DNA from: Oscillospiraceae bacterium
GTDB lineage: Bacteria; Bacillota; Clostridia; Oscillospirales; CAG-272
Length of the DNA: 50,527 nucleotides
NCBI GenBank assembly: GCA_015063795.1
Contig: SVTL01000005.1
Location: 1 to 50,527 of the forward strand
Direction of reading: 5' to 3'
Shown here: positions 41,985-50,527 of the stretch, in pieces
How positions within the stretch are numbered: the stretch's first letter is position 1
How the letters are laid out: each line of letters opens with the position of its first letter
Notes under the pieces: generated by a model
The model's input: only the letters and a program-made list of their open reading frames with translations
Databases searched by the model: none
What the model was told of the DNA's origin: nothing
Made by a program: the position numbers and the translations under genes

Positions 41985-42953
41985 ATGTATATGCCAAAAG
42001 TATCCATAGTAATCCCAGCCTATAACGCCTCAAATTATCTTGCTGAAGCTATTGATTCTGCTTTAGCCCAGACTTACCCCAATATTGAGATTATCGTTGT
42101 GAATGATGGATCGAAAGATGATAGAAAAACGGAACAAATTGCTTTATCGTATGGATCAAAAATACGCTATTTTTACAAAGAAAACGGAGGATCATCGTCT
42201 GCACTGAACTTGGGAATCGATCGTATGACGGGCGAGTGGTTTTCTTGGCTCAGTCATGATGATTTGTACAAACCAAACAAAATAAAAAAACAAATTGATT
42301 ATATGAACACCCTAGGGTGTGATGTTTCTTCGATCTCAAGACACGTTTTCTTTTCGGCATCGGAATTGATTGATGCAAAAGGAAAGATTATACGTCCTTA
42401 TAATAGAAAAAAAGCTTTTGCAATTTCTTCTAAAATAGAGAAATATCCACATAATGGATATTTGATTGCGGAGCCAACTGTGTATAATTTTCACGGTTGC
42501 TCTTGTTTGGTACATAAAAGTGTTTTTACAGATGTTGGCACTTTTGATGAGAGTTTACGATTGCTTAATGATGTCGATTTTTGGTTTAGGGTGTATGCCG
42601 CTGGGTATAAGATTCATTATATTCCGGAATCGCTGGTTATGGGGCGTATTCATGCAAATCAAGTATCAAAGAGTATAGGGTTTTCTTATCACAATCCGGA
42701 ACAAGATATGTTCTGGGAGCGCAGTTTGAATTGGCTGCTGCAACATTATCCCCAAGAGGGTGAGTTGTTTTACCGCTATGGTCGAAACGCCTATTTGAAG
42801 ACAAGGTTTAGTGATGGGGATTATGCGTTCAACTATCTCCGTACTTTGGATATGTATCCTCAAAATGGTCTTCTGTTTAAGAAAAAAATGTATAAAATCC
42901 GCTCAATTATGTGGGATTCTTTCAAAAAAATATATTTAAAACTAAAAGCATAA
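41985..42953 (+). CDS. glycosyltransferase family 2
   Basis: A 322-residue GT-A inverting glycosyltransferase. It begins MYMPKVSIVIPAYNASNYLAEAIDSAL, with IIVVNDGSKDD and the DxD-like SHDDL, and ends with a helical tail. It overlaps or abuts the preceding GT4 gene; an ATG at 41964 is also open and would overlap it by 11 bases. The donor is unknown. Confidence 0.9.
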   Translation: MYMPKVSIVIPAYNASNYLAEAIDSALAQTYPNIEIIVVNDGSKDDRKTEQIALSYGSKIRYFYKENGGSSSALNLGIDRMTGEWFSWLSHDDLYKPNKIKKQIDYMNTLGCDVSSISRHVFFSASELIDAKGKIIRPYNRKKAFAISSKIEKYPHNGYLIAEPTVYNFHGCSCLVHKSVFTDVGTFDESLRLLNDVDFWFRVYAAGYKIHYIPESLVMGRIHANQVSKSIGFSYHNPEQDMFWERSLNWLLQHYPQEGELFYRYGRNAYLKTRFSDGDYAFNYLRTLDMYPQNGLLFKKKMYKIRSIMWDSFKKIYLKLKA

Positions 42954-42969
42954 AGGAAGTTTTCCTTCG

Positions 42970-44097
42970 ATGATTCCATATATTCTCTTAATGTTTGTTC
43001 CGCTGTTGTTTTCTGTAATCGCATTCTCGTCTTCTGTAAAAGAAAACGGCAGCAAATGGTCGCTTACCGCTGGTAATACACAAAAGGTCAGGGATCACAA
43101 TCTCATGCTCCCGATTTTCTTTCTCATTCTTATTGTGCTATTGTCCCTGCGAGATGTGTCTATTGGAAATGATACCATAACTTATCGCAAATTTTTTCTG
43201 GCGTATGAGAATGTAAGTTTTTCACAGATGCTTCAACCTCAAAATGAATATCTGTTCTGGTTCCTAATGTGGCTCGTAACTCGAATTACAAACAGTTATC
43301 AAATCTTTTTGACCATTGTTGCGATCATAACAGTTTTGCCTATTGCGATCCTTTACAGCAAGGACAGACGGGGCGGGTTCTTAAAAATCGCACTATTTAT
43401 AAATATGTCCACTTTTGTCATGCTGTTTTCGGGACTCCGGCAGGCAATCGCGATCTCGATAGGCATTTTGGCTTATGAATTTGTGAGAGAGAAACGGCTG
43501 TTCCCCTTTTTGATAACAGCATTAATCGCTGTCGGCTTTCATACCTCGGCGTTCATGGTGTTTTTGCTTTATCCGTTGTACCATATCACATTCAAGAAAA
43601 AACACTTGTGGTTTGTCATTCCCGGAATACTGCTTGTGTATGTATTCAATGGTCCGTTGTTCCTTTGGGGTGGAGCCTTATTAGAGAAAATGTTTGGTGA
43701 TCAGTATAATTTGACTCTCACCAATACCGGCGCCTATACCATGCTGATCTTGTTTGCCTTGTTTGCGGTGATGGCCTATGTGTTGCCCGATGAGAAAAAA
43801 ATGAGCCAAGAAACACTGGGTATGCGTAATTATCTGTTGGCGGCGGTGGTGCTTCAGTGCTTTGCGCCACTTCATACGCTTTCCATGCGCATGAATTATT
43901 ATTTCATTATTTTTATTCCTGAGCTTATACCTCGTTTGTTGATGATCCCCAAATCGAGCATGAACAAAGTAGCAAAGACAGCGATTATTGTTTTGACAGT
44001 ATTCTTCACTTTGTATTATCTGTATAATACATATCGCAGCTGTCAGACAGGAATCAGTGTACTGCATACATACCCCTATGTTCCGTTCTGGAAATAA
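42970..44097 (+). CDS. EpsG-like polysaccharide polymerase
   Basis: A 375-residue polytopic membrane protein with about ten helices, of the EpsG family that replaces Wzy. Characteristic segments are SIGNDTITYRKFFLAYENVS, NEYLFWFLMWLVTRITNSYQIFLTIVA and GLRQAIAISIGILAYEFVREKR, then a stretch with SMRMNYYFIIFIPELIPRL. It would link repeat units outside the cell. AAAGGAAG at 42952-42959 lies before the start. A flippase (Wzx) has not been found in the window. Still in the AT-rich block, which ends with this gene. Confidence 0.88.
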   Translation: MIPYILLMFVPLLFSVIAFSSSVKENGSKWSLTAGNTQKVRDHNLMLPIFFLILIVLLSLRDVSIGNDTITYRKFFLAYENVSFSQMLQPQNEYLFWFLMWLVTRITNSYQIFLTIVAIITVLPIAILYSKDRRGGFLKIALFINMSTFVMLFSGLRQAIAISIGILAYEFVREKRLFPFLITALIAVGFHTSAFMVFLLYPLYHITFKKKHLWFVIPGILLVYVFNGPLFLWGGALLEKMFGDQYNLTLTNTGAYTMLILFALFAVMAYVLPDEKKMSQETLGMRNYLLAAVVLQCFAPLHTLSMRMNYYFIIFIPELIPRLLMIPKSSMNKVAKTAIIVLTVFFTLYYLYNTYRSCQTGISVLHTYPYVPFWK

Positions 44098-44109
44098 ACG
44101 AGGGCTTTC

Positions 44110-45315
44110 ATGAAAATCGTACAAATCAACACCACCTGCGGTGTCGGAAGCACGGGGAAGATCTGTGTGGATATCAGCAAGCTTCTGACCGAGCGGGGAA
44201 GTGAGAATCGCATTCTGTTCAGCAGCCGGACGAACGGGTATCCGCTTGGTGTTTCCTGTTCTACCGATGCCTATACGAAGTTTCAAGCACTGAAGTCCCG
44301 AGTGTTTGGAAACTACGGCTTTCAATCGCAAAAAGCTACGCGGAAAATGATTTCCGAATTGGAAAAAATTCAGACGGACATCGTGCATCTGCATAACATT
44401 CACGGTCACGATTGTCATTTGGATATGCTGTTTTCTTGGTTTCGCGAACACAAGACCAAGCTTGTCTGGACCTTCCACGATTGCTGGGCCTTTACCGGCT
44501 ACTGTCCTCATTTTACCTTGTCGAAATGCGATAAATGGAAGAGCCGATGCGCAGAATGCACACAACGCCCCCTATATTCATGGTTCTTTGACCGAAGCCA
44601 AGAGCTGTTTGAGAAAAAGAAAAAGGCATTGGAAGACCTCGATCTCACCATTGTAACGCCGTCGCAGTGGCTGGCGGATCTGGTGAAGCAATCGTTTTTG
44701 AAGCATTACCCGGTTCATGTGATCCACAACGGCATCGATCTTGACGTTTTTAAAAATACGGAAAGCTCTTTCCGACAAAAGCACGGGTTGGAAAACAAAA
44801 AGATCCTGCTCGGCGTCGCTTTTGACTGGGGCGAGCGCAAAGGGCTGGATGTGTTTGAAAAACTGGCAGATCGTCTTCCGGACGAATACAAAATTGTCCT
44901 TGTGGGAACCGATGCCAAAACCGATAAGCAGTTGCCTCCGAACATCCTGTCCATCCACCAAACCCAAAATCAGCAGGAGCTTGCGGAGATCTATTCGGCA
45001 GCCGATGTGTTTGTGAACCCAACGCGTGAGGAAAATTACCCAACCGTCAACATGGAAGCGTTGGCCTGCGGCACTCCTGTGGCTACGTTCCAAACCGGCG
45101 GAAGCCCGGAGATGCTGGACGAAACCTGCGGCTCGGTCGTTCCATGCGGCGACGTGGACGCATTGGAAAAGGAGATCATTCGCATCTGCACAGACAAGCC
45201 CTATTCCAAGGAAGCCTGCATTCAAAAGGCTAAGGAATTTGATAAAAACGAACGTTTCAAGGAGTATATCGCATTATATGAAAGAATTAACGTTGCAGGA
45301 ACTGAAGGACATTGA
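44110..45315 (+). CDS. glycosyltransferase family 4, WbdH/WcaC-like
   Basis: A 401-residue glycosyltransferase. It begins MKIVQINTTCGVGSTGKICVDI, has HLHNIHGHDCHLDML and TFHDCWAFTGYCPHF, and its donor site is TREENYPTVNMEALACGTPVATFQTGG. The GC of the DNA rises again from here, which marks the right edge of the AT-rich block. The gene overlaps the LicD gene by 38 bases. Confidence 0.92.
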   Translation: MKIVQINTTCGVGSTGKICVDISKLLTERGSENRILFSSRTNGYPLGVSCSTDAYTKFQALKSRVFGNYGFQSQKATRKMISELEKIQTDIVHLHNIHGHDCHLDMLFSWFREHKTKLVWTFHDCWAFTGYCPHFTLSKCDKWKSRCAECTQRPLYSWFFDRSQELFEKKKKALEDLDLTIVTPSQWLADLVKQSFLKHYPVHVIHNGIDLDVFKNTESSFRQKHGLENKKILLGVAFDWGERKGLDVFEKLADRLPDEYKIVLVGTDAKTDKQLPPNILSIHQTQNQQELAEIYSAADVFVNPTREENYPTVNMEALACGTPVATFQTGGSPEMLDETCGSVVPCGDVDALEKEIIRICTDKPYSKEACIQKAKEFDKNERFKEYIALYERINVAGTEGH

Positions 45316-46081
45316 ATTTGACATTCTGAAGATGTTCGATGCGTTCTGCAAGGAAAACAACATCCGCTATTTCTTCGCATACGGCACTCTGCTTGGCGCG
45401 ATCCGCTACAAGGGATTCATTCCGTGGGATGACGACGTGGATGTGCTGGTGCCGCGGGAAGACTACGACAGATTGCTGAAACTGTTTACCGACAGTGAGC
45501 AGTACCGTCTGTATGCCTATGAGAGGGAGCCGAAATACCGTTACCCCTTTGCGAAGCTTTGCGATATGACCACGCGAAAGGACGAGGGCGGCTATGAAAA
45601 CGGTGTGGAGCTTGGCGTGGACATCGACATTTTCCCGCTGGATGCTTGGGACAACGACCTCGAAAAAGCAAAAAAAGAAGCCAAGACCATCGGAAGGAAT
45701 ATGGCTTACCTCGGTTACACCAAACTGAAGAAGCCGGATTCCCGTACACCCGTCAAGCGCTTTGTCAAGGGACTGATGATGAGAGTCTGCAAGCTGTTCG
45801 GCAGTTCGTATTTCGTCGAGAAGATCATAAAGGCAAGCCGCAAGCCGATTTGTCCCGACAGTGCTTATGTCGGATGCAAGACTTGGTGCGTTTACGGTGC
45901 GCGCGGCATCCACCGTGCGGAGGCCTTTGCGGAAGCGATCGACATCGAGTTTGAGGGGCAGAAGTTCCCGGCCCCCATCGGATACGATGCCTACCTGACC
46001 GACCTGTATGGCGACTATCTGCCCGAGCCGCCCAAGGAAAAGCAGAAAACGCATCACAGCTTTCAGGCGTACAGACTGTGA
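45278..46081 (+). CDS. LicD-family phosphotransferase
   Basis: A 267-residue nucleotidyltransferase-fold protein. The LicD motif is FFAYGTLLGAIRYKGFIPWDDDVDVLVP, followed by YRYPFAKLCDMTTR and LGVDIDIFPLDAWD. The second active part near the C-terminus ends in FPAPIGYDAYLTDLYGDYL. LicD enzymes place phosphocholine, or other phosphodiester-linked groups, on sugars. The ATG at 45278 is in the end of the preceding gene with AAGGAG 13 bases upstream. The following gene product has a phosphodiester glycosidase domain, so both may act on the same phosphodiester bond. Confidence 0.92.
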   Translation: MKELTLQELKDIEFDILKMFDAFCKENNIRYFFAYGTLLGAIRYKGFIPWDDDVDVLVPREDYDRLLKLFTDSEQYRLYAYEREPKYRYPFAKLCDMTTRKDEGGYENGVELGVDIDIFPLDAWDNDLEKAKKEAKTIGRNMAYLGYTKLKKPDSRTPVKRFVKGLMMRVCKLFGSSYFVEKIIKASRKPICPDSAYVGCKTWCVYGARGIHRAEAFAEAIDIEFEGQKFPAPIGYDAYLTDLYGDYLPEPPKEKQKTHHSFQAYRL

Positions 46082-46142
46082 AATGCGGCTTTTACATCGA
46101 AAAAACAAAAAATAAAATAAATTTTTTTACAAGGAGAAAGAC

Positions 46143-49100
46143 ATGAAAACAAGACCATTATCCAAAGTTTTGGCGATGTTGCTTTTCGTGGTGATGCTGG
46201 TGAGCGTTTCAGCTGTGAGCGCTTTGGCAGCAGGCTACAGTGACAGCAACGGCGGAAGTGATTACTACAACCTCATTTCCGAAAAAGAGTGGGATATTGC
46301 TCCCGGCATCAAGGAGTATGAGCATATCCTGAACAATGATGCCGGCACTCGAAGACAGGTCCTTCATACTGCAACGGTGGATCTGCACAATGAGTTTACG
46401 AAGGTCATTCCCGGATACAAGGGGATGATTCCTACCGAGGGAAATTACGGTACGGAAGCAACCTCCACTCAGGCAAAGAATGCCGAGAAGCTGGGATACG
46501 GCAATGTGGTTGTCGCCACCAACGCCATGCTCAGCTGGTATAACAATGCCTACTATGCAGCGAATCCCCATTTGATCGGCGAACCCTTGTATTACAACAT
46601 TTTGGACGGCTATTACTATGAGAACAGCCAAGGGGCATCAACGTTCAGCAAGAGTAATGGTGTGCTTGTTATCAATTATGATAATCATCCTAAGACGGGT
46701 GAGCCCAGACCCGCTGATATGCCCAAGGTACTTATGCGCTCCCAGACCGATCCTCTGACCGGATGGGAACAGAATGCTATTTGCGTGTGGGGCTGGCTGG
46801 TAAAGCCTGATGAAAACGGAAACGCCAAGAATCAGTATGCCGACAACAGTGCAGCTCACGGAAGCAGCATTGCCTCCAGAACCTTTATCGGTATCCGGGC
46901 GGACGGCACGCTCGTCATGGCTGTTTCCGATGGTGAGCAGGCTCCGTATTCGACCGGTTTCACCAACTTTGAAATGGCCGATTACATGATCAAGATGGGG
47001 TGTGTTTATGCCGCAAACTGTGACGGCGGCGGCTCTACCACCTTCTGCTCGCAGCGTCCCGGTGAGGATCTGAAGGTCAACTGCTCTCTGTCCGACGGCG
47101 GTGAGAGACCTACGACCAATACGATTCTTGTTATCTCTACTGCTCCTGCGGACGGTCAGTTTGCACGAGCACAGATCGAGGCCGACTATGATTTCTACAC
47201 TCCCGGAAGCAGCGTAGCGTTCACCGCTCTCGGCACCGATGCAGTCGGCACCAAGGTCGAGATCCCTGCTGATGTTCAGTGGGCGATCAAGGAAGCCGGC
47301 ATGGGTACCATTGCCAACGGAGTTTTTGTTTCCAACGGTACCGAGGGCAAGGTAACGGCACAGATGCTGCACAATGGTAAAGTTGTCGGCGAAAAGGCCA
47401 TTACCGTTGTCACTCCCGATACCCTGTTCTTTGAACAGCCGGTTGTCACCATCCCCTTCGGCAAGACTGCTGCCATTCCCGTCAAGGCAACGGCAACGAT
47501 TGATGGAGTAGCGCAGGAGATCGGCCTCGGCGCCAACGATGTCATCTTTACAACGACGAATTCCGCTCTCGGCATGTTCAGCGGCCTGAACTTTATCGCG
47601 GTTCCGGAAGCCAATGCACCGGCGGATATTACCAGCACGGTGACGGCAACGCTGAATATGGGCGCCAACCCCACCGCAACCGTACAGCTCAACCTGGGCA
47701 GAGCCTCTGAAGTTCTTTGGGACTTTGAGGAAGGACAGGCTTCTTTGGACGAGTGGAACGTCATCAACAGCCGAACCAATGATTATCGTGATTATGAGAT
47801 GAAGCTGTCTTTGGCTGACCGTACCAACGGTCAGGTGCATGACGGCAACTATTCCATGCGCCTGGAGATCAACGGCCTTGCTTCCAAAGTATCCGATTCC
47901 GGAGAGTATGCATGGATCCGTCTGGGCGTGGACGGCGAAGCAGTCGTTCTTGAAAATGCCCGCCGAGTCGGTTTCTGGCTCTATGTACCGGAGGATAACA
48001 TCCAGTGCTGGGTGCAGGGACACTATATGACCGACTCTGACGGAGATGGTGTCTATGATAACTTGGCAACGGTCAGTATGATGGAATCTGAACATGTTTA
48101 TTATAACATCGACGAATCCGGCTGGCACTATATGTCCATGGATATCAGTGCTTTTGAAAAGGTTGCGCTGAAGTATTCCAACCAGTTCAACAAACAGGAT
48201 GCCAACGGTCAAACTGCCGAGAAGGGTGAATTCTTCCTGGCGATCGTTACCCACAGAACCAAGAACAACCTTCTCTGGCAGACTAACGGTACCATCAACG
48301 GTCCGTATACTTACTATCTTGATAGCTTTACCGTGGACTATTCGGATGCAGTCGAAGACAGAGAGAACCCTGTCTTTGACAAGATCTATCTGGACGGCAC
48401 CACCGCGCTCGTCAAGCGTGAGGTCGTTACCACGGCAAACAACGTTCTCAATCTCTCTGCCGCTGTTGCGGATGCGACCACTCTGCCCGACGCAATGGGC
48501 GTTGATCAGCCTCTGCACAATGTCTCCGGTCTGAATCCCGAGACTGCCAAGGTGTATATCGACGGTGTTCAGGTTAACAGCACGTTTGTGAACGGAACCA
48601 TGTATGCCAACGGCATCACGGTGGCTGACGGCTATCACCGCGTGAAGTTTGAGATCTGTGATAACATGGGCAACAAGTCTGTTGTCATCCGTGTTGTGAA
48701 GGTTGAGTCCGGCAGCGCCGCTTCTACGCTGAAGCTGGTTCCCGCCGATGCTTCCCTTGATAAAATTCCCTTCGGTTCCATTTACTGGATGAATTTGGAG
48801 GCGAATGCCATCGAGACGATCCAGAAAGTGGAAACGGTGATCGATCTGAACAGCGTGAACCATTGGCAGCTGGATCATATGGAGCTGGCTGAGGGCTTTA
48901 CGGCTATCTATACGATCAACGAAGAAACCAATACTGCAACCATCACCTTTACCCGTACGGGTGATAATGCCCAGACCGGCGCCGCTGTTCTGGCTAAGAT
49001 CCCGGTCCGTATCCTCTATTTTGATACCGATATCAAGGTTCCCGGCTTTACTGCTGAGACCTATTGGACGACCTATAACTTCTTCGCACAGGATATGAAG

Positions 49101-50527
49101 ATGGATGTGGATAAGGGCTTGATCACGCATAAGAACGGCTCTGTCAGCACCTTCTCCAACGAAGAGTTCCATGTGGATACCGAAATGTATACCACCAATC
49201 AGGCAATGGATAAGACCTATTTCGTCGAGCACGGCACAACGCACGTTCATACCCCTGAGACCCTGGTCGATAAGGCTCCTACCTGTACGGAATACGGCTA
49301 TGCCGGCAGAACCTTCTGCAATGGCTGTCATTCTCCTGTTGAATGGGGAACCACCATTCCCAAGACCGAGCATGCCTATAAGGTAGTTGGAGACAAGCTT
49401 GTCTGCGATTGCGGAAGAGTCTTCACCGGTACCGGCTTGCAGACCATCGCCGGTAAGAATTACTATACGGTCAGCGGTCAGCTGCAGAGCGGTTGGTTTA
49501 CCGTTGATGATGTGTGGTACTATTTCGATTCCACTTACGCCGGTGCAGACGGTGAGCAGTATGCCGATAAGGGCGTTAAGTTCTCGTTTGAGAATGGACG
49601 GCTTGTCACCGGTACTTGGCAGGAAGCCTCCGGCGGCATGAGATATTGGTATGGCTCCGGTTATTACAGAGACACTTCGCCAGATATTTATTCTTCCAGA
49701 GCTTACGAGATTGATGGAAAGACATATCTGTTTAATCGATCTGGTTATATGCAGATTGGTATTCATTACTTCTACAATGGTACCTCTGGAATGGAAAATG
49801 TTTTGGAAGCATGCGTTTACTACAATTGTGCAGCAGATGGTAGTGCAACTAAACTGAATGGTCCTGTTGAGGAATATTTTTACGTAGAGGGTATTCGTCA
49901 GAGAAAGTATAAACTGGTGGAATTTGAGGGGAGTTTATATTTTATTGATGAAGGAAATAAGCTTCTCAAGAATACGAGAGTATATTTGAGCAGCACATTT
50001 GTCAGTGGAAAAACGTTCCTTGACGGCAGAGCAATCCAGCCCGGATACTATGAGTTTGATGCCGAGGGTAAGTTGATTGTTCCCGAAATGAAGAATGGAG
50101 TCATTGGCGATTACCTTTATATCAATGATATCAAACAGACTCGCTATAAGCTGATTGAGTTTGAGAGCAATTACTACTTTGTCGACGATGGCGATAAGAT
50201 TCTTAGAAGTGTTAGAGTGTATTTGAGCAATACGTTTGTCAGCGGAAAGATCTTCTCTGACGGCAGAGCAATCCAGCCCGGATACTATGAGTTTGATGCC
50301 GAGGGTAAGTTGATTGTTCCCGAAATGAAGAATGGAGTCATTGGCGATTACCTTTATATCAATGATATCAAACAGACTCGCTATAAGCTGATTGAGTTTG
50401 AGAGCAATTACTACTTTGTCGACGATGGCGATAAGATTCTTAGAAGTGTTAGAGTGTATTTGAGCAATACGTTTGTCAGCGGAAAGATCTTCTCTGACGG
50501 CAGAGCAATCCAGCCCGGATACTATGA
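46143..50527 (+). CDS. very large secreted protein: phosphodiester glycosidase domain, jelly-roll-like region, cell wall-binding-like repeats (cut by window end)
   Basis: Open from ATG 46143 (site AAGGAGAAAG) to the last base, at least 1461 residues. Order: signal peptide (cleaved after VSALAAG); a phosphodiester glycosidase (NAGPA/DUF2233) domain to about 330, with the hallmark CDGGGSTTF near residue 292; a Big-like domain (about 345-420) and a second beta-rich one; a carbohydrate-binding-like region (about 525-735, from WDFEEGQ); a Cohesin-like piece (about 860-960); a His/Cys-rich stretch with HVHTPETLVDKAPTCTE and CDCG (about 1035-1100); aromatic YY/W-rich repeats like cell wall-binding units (about 1100-1230); then 79-residue tandem repeats. 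Its place after licD suggests action on the polymer made by this locus. The end of the gene is DNA with lower GC. Confidence 0.85.
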   Translation, partial: MKTRPLSKVLAMLLFVVMLVSVSAVSALAAGYSDSNGGSDYYNLISEKEWDIAPGIKEYEHILNNDAGTRRQVLHTATVDLHNEFTKVIPGYKGMIPTEGNYGTEATSTQAKNAEKLGYGNVVVATNAMLSWYNNAYYAANPHLIGEPLYYNILDGYYYENSQGASTFSKSNGVLVINYDNHPKTGEPRPADMPKVLMRSQTDPLTGWEQNAICVWGWLVKPDENGNAKNQYADNSAAHGSSIASRTFIGIRADGTLVMAVSDGEQAPYSTGFTNFEMADYMIKMGCVYAANCDGGGSTTFCSQRPGEDLKVNCSLSDGGERPTTNTILVISTAPADGQFARAQIEADYDFYTPGSSVAFTALGTDAVGTKVEIPADVQWAIKEAGMGTIANGVFVSNGTEGKVTAQMLHNGKVVGEKAITVVTPDTLFFEQPVVTIPFGKTAAIPVKATATIDGVAQEIGLGANDVIFTTTNSALGMFSGLNFIAVPEANAPADITSTVTATLNMGANPTATVQLNLGRASEVLWDFEEGQASLDEWNVINSRTNDYRDYEMKLSLADRTNGQVHDGNYSMRLEINGLASKVSDSGEYAWIRLGVDGEAVVLENARRVGFWLYVPEDNIQCWVQGHYMTDSDGDGVYDNLATVSMMESEHVYYNIDESGWHYMSMDISAFEKVALKYSNQFNKQDANGQTAEKGEFFLAIVTHRTKNNLLWQTNGTINGPYTYYLDSFTVDYSDAVEDRENPVFDKIYLDGTTALVKREVVTTANNVLNLSAAVADATTLPDAMGVDQPLHNVSGLNPETAKVYIDGVQVNSTFVNGTMYANGITVADGYHRVKFEICDNMGNKSVVIRVVKVESGSAASTLKLVPADASLDKIPFGSIYWMNLEANAIETIQKVETVIDLNSVNHWQLDHMELAEGFTAIYTINEETNTATITFTRTGDNAQTGAAVLAKIPVRILYFDTDIKVPGFTAETYWTTYNFFAQDMKMDVDKGLITHKNGSVSTFSNEEFHVDTEMYTTNQAMDKTYFVEHGTTHVHTPETLVDKAPTCTEYGYAGRTFCNGCHSPVEWGTTIPKTEHAYKVVGDKLVCDCGRVFTGTGLQTIAGKNYYTVSGQLQSGWFTVDDVWYYFDSTYAGADGEQYADKGVKFSFENGRLVTGTWQEASGGMRYWYGSGYYRDTSPDIYSSRAYEIDGKTYLFNRSGYMQIGIHYFYNGTSGMENVLEACVYYNCAADGSATKLNGPVEEYFYVEGIRQRKYKLVEFEGSLYFIDEGNKLLKNTRVYLSSTFVSGKTFLDGRAIQPGYYEFDAEGKLIVPEMKNGVIGDYLYINDIKQTRYKLIEFESNYYFVDDGDKILRSVRVYLSNTFVSGKIFSDGRAIQPGYYEFDAEGKLIVPEMKNGVIGDYLYINDIKQTRYKLIEFESNYYFVDDGDKILRSVRVYLSNTFVSGKIFSDGRAIQPGYY
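49820..50527 (+). repeat. 237-bp exact tandem repeats in the last gene
   Basis: A 237-base (79-codon) unit is repeated: 50044-50280, 50281-50517 and the start of a third copy at 50518. The two complete copies look identical base for base as read. A diverged unit precedes them (about 49820-50043). The array continues beyond the window. Confidence 0.9.

Noticed and set aside
46638-49766. 1042-residue open frame on the minus strand inside the last gene
   Set aside because: It mirrors the plus-strand gene, which has a signal peptide, an NAGPA motif and a repeated C-terminus. The reverse product shows no recognisable domain, only a codon-bias shadow.
1-50527. tRNA, rRNA or tmRNA genes
   Set aside because: No stretch with the conserved tRNA or rRNA motifs was noticed in reading; a proper covariance search was not possible.

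Overview
The window looks like chromosomal DNA of a low-to-mid GC Gram-positive anaerobe of the Bacillota, most likely a gut-type member of the Clostridia (Oscillospiraceae/Ruminococcaceae-like). The reasons are many lipobox lipoproteins, a class B sortase with a PQTG-type substrate, a Gram-positive capsule phosphoregulatory trio (Wzz-like/BY-kinase/PHP phosphatase), a Feo iron system with a small Cys-rich partner, BspA-like repeats, and a large serine recombinase of the type found on Clostridial conjugative elements. Many promoters have near-consensus -35/-10 boxes spaced 17 bp. No rRNA, tRNA or CRISPR array was seen.

Layout. 1-2355 is the right end of an integrated mobile element: a partial ORF, a small ORF and a large serine recombinase. 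It is inserted inside an XRE-type regulator gene whose 3' part continues to 2857. 2962-7867 holds a PAP2 phosphatase and, on the minus strand, a run of ychF, a DUF1538 membrane protein, a double PII-like protein and a BspA-like leucine-rich repeat protein. 8105-11543 holds two lipoproteins: a UGSC-like Cys protein with a hexapeptide-repeat linker, and a DUF5050-like protein. 11823-18980 is a sugar ABC transporter (ATPase, two permeases, binding lipoprotein), another lipoprotein and a convergent GH2 glycosidase.

19114-22897 contains a PH-domain protein and an iron region (feoA, feoB, a Cys-rich membrane protein, a DUF2325 protein). The iron region carries four copies of the palindrome GTTAG-N6-CTAAC, probably the operator of a DtxR-like metal regulator. 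23009-27633 holds glutamine synthetase, an FGGY sugar kinase, an SDR oxidoreductase and a queuosine-precursor-type transporter.

27794-50527 is one long cell-surface polysaccharide locus read left to right from a consensus promoter. It starts with chain-length regulator, tyrosine kinase, phosphatase, class B sortase, a sorted acidic protein and an LCP ligase. It continues with a PglF/EpsC-like dehydratase, a PglE/EpsN-like aminotransferase and a PglC/EpsL-like phosphoglycosyl transferase, which together suggest a bacillosamine-type first sugar. An AT-rich cassette follows (ATP-grasp, PLP enzyme, FemAB-like GNAT, glycosyltransferases, EpsG-like polymerase). The locus then returns to higher GC with a glycosyltransferase, a LicD phosphotransferase and a very large secreted phosphodiester-glycosidase-like protein. 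That last protein ends in exact 237-bp tandem repeats and is cut by the window end.

The most unusual points are the ATP-grasp/PLP/FemAB cassette beside a bacillosamine-type pathway that lacks a visible N-acetyltransferase, the sortase and its substrate inside the capsule operon, the LicD plus phosphodiester-glycosidase/repeat protein pair, and the palindrome regulon around feo.
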